8,307 nt of DNA. It comes from DATNPH01 sp036703315. GTDB lineage: Bacteria > Cyanobacteriota > Cyanobacteriia > Cyanobacteriales > Coleofasciculaceae. Where the stretch lies: contig DATNPH010000001.1 of NCBI GenBank assembly GCA_036703315.1, positions 1 through 8,307 on the forward strand, given 5' to 3'. Position numbers and translations under genes: made by a program. Under the pieces are notes generated by a model. The model made no database searches. It saw only the letters and a list, made by a program, of their open reading frames with translations, and was not told the origin of the DNA. Shown here piece after piece: positions 1-4,255 of the stretch; position 1 is the stretch's first letter, and each line of letters opens with the position of its first letter.

Positions 1-588
1 AGGACAGAGTGCGATCGCTTTGTGCGAGAAAGCCCCCGTTTTTACGATGAAGGCACATTTTCAATCTATCAATTCCGGCAAACCTTGCAGCAAACCTCCC
101 AAGGTTACGACGCCGAAAGCATGATTGAAGCCGAACCCGCAATTCGGCAGTTACTGAAGTTAGATTTTGAGCCAAAAGTTTCTCAAACAATTAAGCGCAG
201 TTTCCGCCAAACTATCAACCAAACGATTAAAACTGTGCTGTTACCAATGGCAGATGAGCAAGCGGATGCCATCTTGCAGCAATACAACCAGGCGCGTGCT
301 TATTTAGAGCAAACTCTAGAGAAAGAAGCAGAAGAGAAAATTAATAGTAATCGGCGATCGCAGGATGAGGTTGAGCAAAAAATTGAGGTGTATAAGCAAG
401 CGGTAACTGGGATTAATAACTGTTTGCAAGAAATGCTGTTAGACAGGCATCGATTACCAACAATTATGGAATCTGATTTAACGGCAGTACCTATTTCTGT
501 TGAATCAGAAAATTTTGAGATTAGTTCAACTTTTGCTTCTGTATCTGACTCGGCTGAGGTGGCAGATGTATTGAAAGCTGATAGTTGA
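1..588 (+). CDS. C-terminal fragment of a probable dynamin-like GTPase (5' end outside window)
   Basis: The frame is open from base 1 to the TGA at 586-588, giving 195 residues with no stop upstream. The GTG at 22 is in frame but is unlikely to be the true start, because the residues before it (ending CDRF) continue smoothly into VRESPRFYDEGTFSIY. The visible part is strongly helical: a segment with the word AIRQLLKLDFEPKV, then a long charged coiled-coil-like stretch rich in Glu, Gln and Lys (about residues 85-150), then an acidic, Ser-rich tail. No G-motifs (GxxxxGKS, DxxG) are visible; they would lie upstream. From memory this resembles the C-terminal helical region of cyanobacterial dynamin-family proteins, which remodel membranes using GTP. 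That assignment is recall-based and moderate; the safe description is the helical C-terminus of a larger protein. The next gene is convergent. Confidence 0.55.
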   Translation, partial: RTECDRFVRESPRFYDEGTFSIYQFRQTLQQTSQGYDAESMIEAEPAIRQLLKLDFEPKVSQTIKRSFRQTINQTIKTVLLPMADEQADAILQQYNQARAYLEQTLEKEAEEKINSNRRSQDEVEQKIEVYKQAVTGINNCLQEMLLDRHRLPTIMESDLTAVPISVESENFEISSTFASVSDSAEVADVLKADS

Positions 589-605
589 GGGAAAGATAGT
601 TTAAC

Positions 606-629
606 AGCCAGGGACTTAAGTCCCTGGCT
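606..629. repeat. Perfect 24-bp palindrome (P1)
   Basis: The left arm AGCCAGGGACTT (606-617) is followed directly by its exact reverse complement AAGTCCCTGGCT (618-629), with no spacer. As RNA it would form a long stem. It lies 17 bases after the stop of the upstream gene, so it could protect the 3' end or help termination, but the following bases (AACACC) are not a T-run. The inner word GGACTT/AAGTCC recurs in neighbouring palindromes and the outer GCCAG/CTGGC recurs in P4. Confidence 0.85.
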
Positions 630-638
630 AACACCTTA

Positions 639-656
639 AGTCCATTAAAATGGACT
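639..656. repeat. Inverted repeat AGTCCATT-AA-AATGGACT (P2)
   Basis: Two perfect 8-base arms with a 2-base centre. It starts nine bases after P1 and shares the AGTCC/GGACT word with P1 and P3. As DNA it could extrude only a small hairpin; the regular spacing of similar palindromes suggests that it is one module of a composite repeat. Confidence 0.8.
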
Positions 657-680
657 AAAATTCTTGTATAGTTAGTGTTC

Positions 681-698
681 AGTCCTCTTTAGAGGACT
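681..698. repeat. Inverted repeat AGTCCTCT-TT-AGAGGACT (P3)
   Basis: Two perfect 8-base arms with a 2-base centre, the same architecture and same terminal AGTCC/GGACT word as P2. It is followed by TTATTTATG on the plus strand, an AT-rich but interrupted tract, so it could act as a weak terminator for the upstream plus-strand gene. Confidence 0.8.
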
Positions 699-707
699 TA
701 TTTATGA

Positions 708-729
708 GCCAGTAAATTGATTTCCTGGC
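708..729. repeat. Imperfect inverted repeat GCCAG...CTGGC (P4)
   Basis: The arms are GCCAG (708-712) and CTGGC (725-729). A single T/C mismatch (713/724) is followed by a further inner stem AAAT/ATTT (714-717 with 720-723). The outer arms repeat those of P1, suggesting a diverged copy of the same module. It sits 29 bases beyond the stop codon of the minus-strand DUF4090-like gene, so transcripts of that gene would also carry it. Confidence 0.65.
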
Positions 730-758
730 GGGTTGACAACGTAGCCCTGATTTATTAT

Positions 759-1064
759 TTATTTACCGCTATAGTAAAAAGCGATTTCCTTATCTTTCAA
801 CGGCGCAAAGTTAGCGTCTATCAGCATCTGATTAAGTTCTTCCTGGGAAATATGCTTAGCCCCAATGCGAACAATTCTGGAACGCATTGTATTTGATACA
901 CCGCTGCGCTGCCGCCCAGCTTCCAAACCCATAACTTTTTTATAAAGTTCTAGTTTTGCTGTTGGAATAGGGGAACCGTCAAAGTCAATTCCTTGTGCGA
1001 TCGCTTCATCAATAGCATCAGCACCTGTGGTTGTTTGAGCCGATGAGTTCGTTTCGGTAGACAT
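759..1064 (-). CDS. Small conserved cyanobacterial protein, DUF4090-like
   Basis: The predicted protein has 101 residues. It has a variable, Ser/Thr-rich N-terminus (1-14), then a compact block ADAIDEAIAQGIDFDGSPIP (15-34), the Leu/Tyr-rich segment KLELYKKVMGLEAGRQRSGV (37-56), a basic stretch TMRSRIVRIGAKHI (59-72), and ELNQMLIDANFAPLKDKEIAFYY (76-98). It has no membrane segment or signal peptide, so it should be cytoplasmic. From memory the pattern matches the cyanobacterial DUF4090 family, whose function is unknown to me; the basic middle could bind nucleic acid, but that is a guess. It lies 44 bases downstream of the MgtC-like gene on the same strand and may be co-transcribed. The ATG at 1062-1064 gives the full conserved block; no strong Shine-Dalgarno is visible before it. 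Confidence 0.75.
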   Translation of the reverse strand: MSTETNSSAQTTTGADAIDEAIAQGIDFDGSPIPTAKLELYKKVMGLEAGRQRSGVSNTMRSRIVRIGAKHISQEELNQMLIDANFAPLKDKEIAFYYSGK

Positions 1065-1108
1065 TGCAGCCTGGGATCATGTTTACAAGAGTATTTTAGG
1101 CTATTCCC

Positions 1109-1597
1109 TCAGTCATCTTTGTGAAAGACACCGCGTTCTATCTTCTTGGCAACACTCAAAATTAATAGCGTCATCATCGTACTCAGCAAAATTAGCTGCC
1201 AGAAACCACAACCAGCCACCATTCCCAAGGCAGCTGTCACCCAGATGGTTGCAGCAGAAGTCATGCCCTTAACGCTTAGCTTGGTAGATTCCCGCTCAGA
1301 GCCGTGCAAAATCTCTCCAGCTCCTAAAAATCCTACCCCAGTAGCTACCCCCTGAATTGCTCGGCTGAGGCTATCAATGGATGTAGAGCTACTTGACAGC
1401 AAAGGAATCAACACAAATAGAGCTGCACCCAAGCTAACGAGCATATGAGTCCTCAATCCTGCTGGCTTTCCAGCCGCTTGGCGATTCCAACCAATCACCC
1501 CTCCAACTAGGAGTGCCAAAGCTAGTCTAAAGGTTAAACCCAGCCAATCATTAGCACTGATGAAAACATTTGTTGACGGTATTGCCGATAAAACCAA
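1109..1597 (-). CDS. MgtC/SapB family inner-membrane protein (short form)
   Basis: The predicted protein has 162 residues and about five hydrophobic segments (roughly 18-36, 48-67, 82-98, 112-130 and 132-149). The family words are clear: GWNRQAAGKPAGLRTHMLV (36-54), GVGFLGAGEIL (87-97) and GMTSAATIWVTAALG (111-125). MgtC-family proteins sit in the cytoplasmic membrane. In pathogens MgtC supports growth at low Mg2+ and modulates ATP synthase; the role in free-living bacteria is less clear. This copy ends soon after the last membrane helix, so it lacks the soluble C-terminal domain of full MgtC and is of the SapB/YhiD type. The start must be the TTG at 1595-1597, because an in-frame TAG lies two codons upstream (complement of 1601-1603) and no in-frame ATG precedes the first helix. 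The downstream neighbour is the DUF4090-like gene. Confidence 0.88.
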   Translation of the reverse strand: MVLSAIPSTNVFISANDWLGLTFRLALALLVGGVIGWNRQAAGKPAGLRTHMLVSLGAALFVLIPLLSSSSTSIDSLSRAIQGVATGVGFLGAGEILHGSERESTKLSVKGMTSAATIWVTAALGMVAGCGFWQLILLSTMMTLLILSVAKKIERGVFHKDD

Positions 1598-1605
1598 TCC
1601 CTAAA

Positions 1606-1610
1606 CCTCT
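1606..1610 (-). promoter_or_regulatory. Ribosome-binding site AGAGG supporting the TTG start
   Basis: Read on the minus strand, AGAGG lies 8 bases before the TTG codon at 1597. This is good Shine-Dalgarno spacing and supports the otherwise unusual initiation codon of the MgtC-like gene. Confidence 0.6.
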
Positions 1611-1765
1611 GTAAATAGCACTAATCCTGTGAAATCCTAGGATAGAACGTTTGACCCAGGCATTGAATGTAAATCGTTGATTTCTACCTGGGAAGCGATC
1701 GCCTACTTGAAAGATAAAGAGCATGGGTGTTTTGGTTCAGGGCTCATCCCTCATAAGAAAGAAGA

Positions 1766-1795
1766 TTCAGATTCGCCTTCACACCAAGATATAAG
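1766..1795 (+). promoter_or_regulatory. Possible sigma-70-type promoter for the two-component genes
   Basis: TTCAGA (1766-1771) and TATAAG (1790-1795) are separated by 18 bases. Each matches its consensus hexamer only partly. The start of transcription would fall near 1802, about 50 bases before the regulator ATG. This is the best candidate I found by eye in the 255-base divergent region 1598-1852; the rest of that region holds a HIP1 octamer at 1695-1702 and nothing else I can support. Confidence 0.3.
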
Positions 1796-1852
1796 GACGT
1801 AAGTTTTTAAGTGCAATTACCTAGCTTCCTTTGAACAAGAGGTCAACTCCCC

Positions 1853-2230
1853 ATGACACAAGTCTTACTAGTTGATGATGAAGAGGCATTGCGAGCCAGC
1901 CTCAGCTATGCATTAGTCAAAGAAGGATACAAGGTTACAACGGCGGCGGATGGGCATACGGCACTGAAACTCTTCCACAAGCAGGTGCCGGATGTAATAA
2001 TTTTAGACTTGATGCTGCCAGGGATAGATGGGATGGAACTGTGCTGGCGCATCCGAGCGTTTTCTAAAGTCCCTATCTTGATGCTGACAGCAAAAGACCA
2101 AGACATTGATAAAGTTTGGGGATTAGAAGCGGGTGCAGATGACTATATCACCAAACCATTCAATACTCGTGAACTATTAGCACGGATTAAGGCTGTTTTA
2201 CGCAGTCGCGATGCTGGCAAAAGCTCTTGA
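1853..2230 (+). CDS. Receiver-only response regulator (OmpR-like receiver, no output domain)
   Basis: The predicted protein has 125 residues and consists of one CheY-like receiver domain. The acidic pair D8/D9, phospho-acceptor D52 (in VIILDLMLPGIDG), T79, Y98 and K101 (in YITKPF) are all present, so phosphorylation should be intact. The ending RELLARIKAVLRSR (106-119) is typical of the point where OmpR-family regulators continue through a linker into a winged-helix DNA-binding domain. Here the protein stops six residues later. It therefore either acts by protein contact, like CheY or Spo0F, or is a shortened OmpR-type regulator. AGAGG at 1838-1842, 10 bases before the ATG, is a fair ribosome site. 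The kinase gene begins 109 bases downstream on the same strand and is the obvious partner. Confidence 0.93.
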   Translation: MTQVLLVDDEEALRASLSYALVKEGYKVTTAADGHTALKLFHKQVPDVIILDLMLPGIDGMELCWRIRAFSKVPILMLTAKDQDIDKVWGLEAGADDYITKPFNTRELLARIKAVLRSRDAGKSS

Positions 2231-2339
2231 CAAAAAGATTAAAACTTGCTGGGGATATTACCTTTTATATTCCAAACTCATGGGCAGATTGAGAAAATCA
2301 AGGTCATGACCAACACTTTTATGCACATTTTCAAATCCA
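2231..2339 (+). other. Regulator-kinase gap, too short for a winged-helix domain
   Basis: This 109-base gap separates the regulator stop from the kinase ATG. It has stops in all three plus frames. In one shifted frame 2239-2289 reads LKLAGDITFYIPNSWAD, faintly like the first strands of an OmpR-type output domain, then stops. No terminator hairpin is visible, so read-through into the kinase gene is likely. Confidence 0.5.
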
Positions 2340-3788
2340 ATGGGTAAGTTACCAATTCGTATCCGCTGGAACTCAATTTACCGAAAACTCTTAGTCACCT
2401 ATCTAGCGCTCACAGCACTAGGGACATCCATTCTGGCAGGCTATATCCTGTGGTCTTTCTATGGCTATTTTATGAAGACGAGGGAAGCTGATTTAGATGC
2501 CTGGACTGCTGCTCTTAGCGAGAGCGTAGCAGATTCCCTCGAGGAAAAGGATCTCAAGCGAGTCGAACTGCTAGTGCAACGCTACGGTGCACGGCAATCG
2601 GTTACTCTGCGCGTTTTTACGCCAGATGGTCGCCTGCTGTTCACTTCTGCCCCCGAAATAGATCGGCAGATACTCGACTGGTCTAATGTTCCTGGAATAA
2701 GCCAAGCGCTTCAAAATAAGCCAGCTCAAGGGATAGCGAAAGGTGTCCTCACAAATGAGGATAGGTTGTATGCAGCAAAGCCCATATACCGTAATGGTCG
2801 CCTGCTTGGTGTCCTGCGGATGTCGATGACGCTCGAACAGTTCCAGCGTCAGTTTCTAACCGTCATCCTCACCATTTTAGTAACGCTGATCCTGACGGTT
2901 ACGCTTTGTGCATTTATTAGCGAACGGCTGGCCCGTAATATGGCAAGCCCGATCCAGGCGATGCGCAACTTCGCTATCCAGATAGGTCGTGGTCATTTGG
3001 ATGAAAAGCTGAACATTCGTCAAAACGATGAATTAGGTCAATTAGCAACTGAATTGAATCGAATGAGTCAACGTCTGGCTTCACTGGATAAGGAGCGACG
3101 GGCATTCCTCGCTAATGTGTCTCACGAACTGCGCACTCCCGTTAGCAACGTCCATGTTACTCTGGAGGCACTGGAAAGCGGTGCTGATGAGGAACCAGAA
3201 CTGCGTAGCCGCTTCATCCGGACAGCGTTGGACGAGTTAACACGCCTGTCAGGGTTAATAAAGGACTTGCTGGATCTGGGACGACTAGAAGCGGGTGTAA
3301 CGTCACTAGAACAGCAACCGCTCAAGCTGCGAAACCTCATCAGTCGTGCTGTCAGAGCGATGGAGTCCCGGATGCATTCTAAGGATATAGGCATCACTTT
3401 AGACGTTCCTGACGTGGAAATTCAGGGCGATCCAGAACGGCTTTTGCAAGCTTTTCTTAATATATTGGACAACGCCATCAAACACTCCGTGCCAGATTCA
3501 ATGGTCTTTATCTCTGGGAAGATAGAAGCGGTTCAGGTTGCGGTACAAATCCGGGATCAGGGATCAGGGATTAGCGAGAGCGATCTGCCCCGCATTTTTG
3601 AACAGTTCTATACAGCAGATCCCTCTCGGCAAGGCAGTGGAACTGGCTTGGGTCTTGCGATCGCACGGCGAATTGTGGAAGCTCATGGCGGAAGTATCAC
3701 AGCTAAGAACGCAAGTGCAGGCAAGGGGGCAACATTCACAATTTGCCTTCCCCTCGATACATCCTCTCAATTAGAGCAGAACAATTGA
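2340..3788 (+). CDS. Membrane-bound sensor histidine kinase (HAMP-HisKA-HATPase_c)
   Basis: The predicted protein has 482 residues. A first membrane helix (about 17-40) and a second (about 172-194) enclose an extracytoplasmic sensor region of about 130 residues with a PAS/Cache-like word VFTPDGRLLFTS (92-103). A HAMP linker follows (about 195-248). The HisKA domain carries the H-box FLANVSHELRTPVSN with phospho-accepting H262. The ATPase domain shows the N-box NILDNAIKHS (N374, N378), G1 DQGSGI (D406), F-box FEQFY and G2 GSGTGLGLAI (G434-G438), so it should be catalytically competent. It should phosphorylate the adjacent receiver protein. The signal is unknown. The ATG at 2340 is the first start after an in-frame TGA at 2307 and places the first helix normally; no good Shine-Dalgarno precedes it. 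Its TGA overlaps the ATG of the next gene. Confidence 0.95.
   Translation: MGKLPIRIRWNSIYRKLLVTYLALTALGTSILAGYILWSFYGYFMKTREADLDAWTAALSESVADSLEEKDLKRVELLVQRYGARQSVTLRVFTPDGRLLFTSAPEIDRQILDWSNVPGISQALQNKPAQGIAKGVLTNEDRLYAAKPIYRNGRLLGVLRMSMTLEQFQRQFLTVILTILVTLILTVTLCAFISERLARNMASPIQAMRNFAIQIGRGHLDEKLNIRQNDELGQLATELNRMSQRLASLDKERRAFLANVSHELRTPVSNVHVTLEALESGADEEPELRSRFIRTALDELTRLSGLIKDLLDLGRLEAGVTSLEQQPLKLRNLISRAVRAMESRMHSKDIGITLDVPDVEIQGDPERLLQAFLNILDNAIKHSVPDSMVFISGKIEAVQVAVQIRDQGSGISESDLPRIFEQFYTADPSRQGSGTGLGLAIARRIVEAHGGSITAKNASAGKGATFTICLPLDTSSQLEQNN
2515..2526 (+). repeat. 12-mer TTAGCGAGAGCG, copy 1, inside a palindromic context
   Basis: This 12-mer occurs again at 3571-3582 in the same gene and the same reading phase (encoding SES in both). 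Here it lies inside GCTCTTAGCGAGAGC (2511-2525; arms GCTCT/AGAGC), itself flanked by CTGCT and AGCAG. It codes for part of the sensor region just after the first membrane helix. Confidence 0.5.
3571..3582 (+). repeat. 12-mer TTAGCGAGAGCG, copy 2
   Basis: Exact second copy of the 12-mer at 2515-2526, here encoding residues just after the G1 box of the kinase ATPase domain. The flanks are not palindromic as they are in copy 1. Confidence 0.5.
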
Positions 3789-4048
3789 TGAGTAAAACTC
3801 CCCGGATTAGGATTCCGCCAGCGGTAAGGAAGTATGTTTTTGAGCGCGATCACTATCAATGCCAAAGCTGCGGTAAAACCACGCTAGAAACTGAACTCAC
3901 CATTGACCACATTATTCCTCTCGCCCGTGGTGGTCACAATGACATTAGTAATTTACAAACCCTTTGCCGCCCTTGTAACCAACAGAAAAAACACCACCTC
4001 GACTCCCGCTTCCAGCGTTACTTCAGCAATTTAAACAGAGGGCTATAG
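3788..4048 (+). CDS. Small HNH endonuclease
   Basis: The predicted protein has 86 residues and is almost entirely one HNH (beta-beta-alpha-metal) domain. A zinc site is formed by C25/C28 (CQSC) and C60/C63 (CRPC). The catalytic core is DHIIPLARGGHNDISNLQTL, with D40-H41 as the metal/general-base pair, N55 in the middle position and N64 (CNQQK) at the third, so it is an H-N-N variant common in this family. A basic N-terminus (MSKTPRIRIPPAVRKYV) precedes it. It should bind and cut or nick DNA; specificity cannot be read from sequence. I chose the ATG at 3788, which shares its A with the kinase stop (TGATG), over an in-frame TTG at 3743 that would add 15 unrelated residues inside the kinase gene. 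The overlap predicts translational coupling to the kinase. There is no methylase or intein partner nearby. Confidence 0.9.
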   Translation: MSKTPRIRIPPAVRKYVFERDHYQCQSCGKTTLETELTIDHIIPLARGGHNDISNLQTLCRPCNQQKKHHLDSRFQRYFSNLNRGL

Positions 4049-4058
4049 ATTATATAGC
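4042..4058 (+). repeat. Short inverted repeat over the HNH stop codon
   Basis: GCTATA (4042-4047) and TATAGC (4053-4058) are perfect 6-base arms around a 5-base loop and include the TAG at 4046-4048. No T-run follows, and the stem is AT-rich, so terminator function is doubtful. Confidence 0.35.
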
Positions 4059-4124
4059 TGTCACCATAAAGGTTAGGACAGATCTAAAGGCTGAAATGAC
4101 CACGTATCCGTAATAAACATAAAA

Positions 4125-4187
4125 GCCCTCTGCCCTTTGCCCTCTGCCCTTTGCCCTCTGCCCTCTGCCCTCTGCCTTCTGCCTTTT
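4125..4187. repeat. Heptanucleotide tandem array, nine GCCCTYT-type units (STRR-like)
   Basis: Nine contiguous 7-base units run without gaps. In order they are GCCCTCT, GCCCTTT, GCCCTCT, GCCCTTT, then GCCCTCT three times, then GCCTTCT and GCCTTTT. Variation is only C/T and concentrated at the right end, as expected from slippage with drift at the edge. Short tandemly repeated repetitive (STRR) heptamers are established in filamentous cyanobacteria. The strand bias is complete: one strand is all pyrimidine except one G per unit. The array lies between convergent genes, and any open frame through it is an artefact of the repeat. Confidence 0.92.
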
Positions 4188-4210
4188 GCTACCACGAACG
4201 GAATAAAACA

Positions 4211-4231
4211 AGGCAGGTACAAGACCTGCCT
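4211..4231 (-). terminator. Probable intrinsic terminator of the GH57/DUF3536 gene
   Basis: AGGCAGGT (4211-4218) and ACCTGCCT (4224-4231) are perfect 8-base arms with a 5-base loop. Read on the minus strand, the hairpin starts 24 bases after the stop codon and is followed by TGTTTTATT, a T-rich tract. This fits rho-independent termination. On the plus strand the following bases are CGATAGTTTT, so weaker bidirectional action toward the HNH unit is possible. Confidence 0.7.
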
Positions 4232-4255
4232 CGATAGTTTTGACTAGCAACCCAT

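Larger units (their letters stand above)
589..758. other. Convergent intergenic region with palindrome cluster
   Basis: These 170 bases separate two convergent stop codons. Most of the stretch is four inverted repeats described separately. No open frame with a plausible start and ribosome site is visible. No hairpin here is followed by a clean run of T, so transcription termination by this DNA is possible but not of the textbook intrinsic type. Confidence 0.7.

Noticed and set aside
22..24. GTG at 22 as the true start of the first gene
   Set aside because: The frame is open to base 1 and the upstream residues look like part of the same protein; there is no ribosome site, so the gene is cut by the window edge.
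606..729. CRISPR array
   Set aside because: The palindromic units differ in sequence and spacing, and there are no equal-length unique spacers.
2306..2347. 13-residue leader ORF overlapping the kinase start
   Set aside because: The SD-like AAGG is only two bases from its ATG and the peptide has no recognisable feature; chance is sufficient.
3743..3787. Longer start (TTG at 3743) for the HNH gene
   Set aside because: The extra 15 residues lie wholly in the kinase coding sequence; the ATG at 3788 has the classic stop-start overlap and begins just before the conserved basic segment.
4125..4187. CRISPR array or plasmid iterons
   Set aside because: The units are 7 bp with no spacers, and there is no replication gene nearby; a simple tandem repeat explains it.
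4050..4250. Minus-strand open frame of 66 codons with repeated Arg/Gly/Gln words
   Set aside because: The repeated residues are simply the heptamer array translated; the frame also crosses the terminator hairpin and has no family signal.
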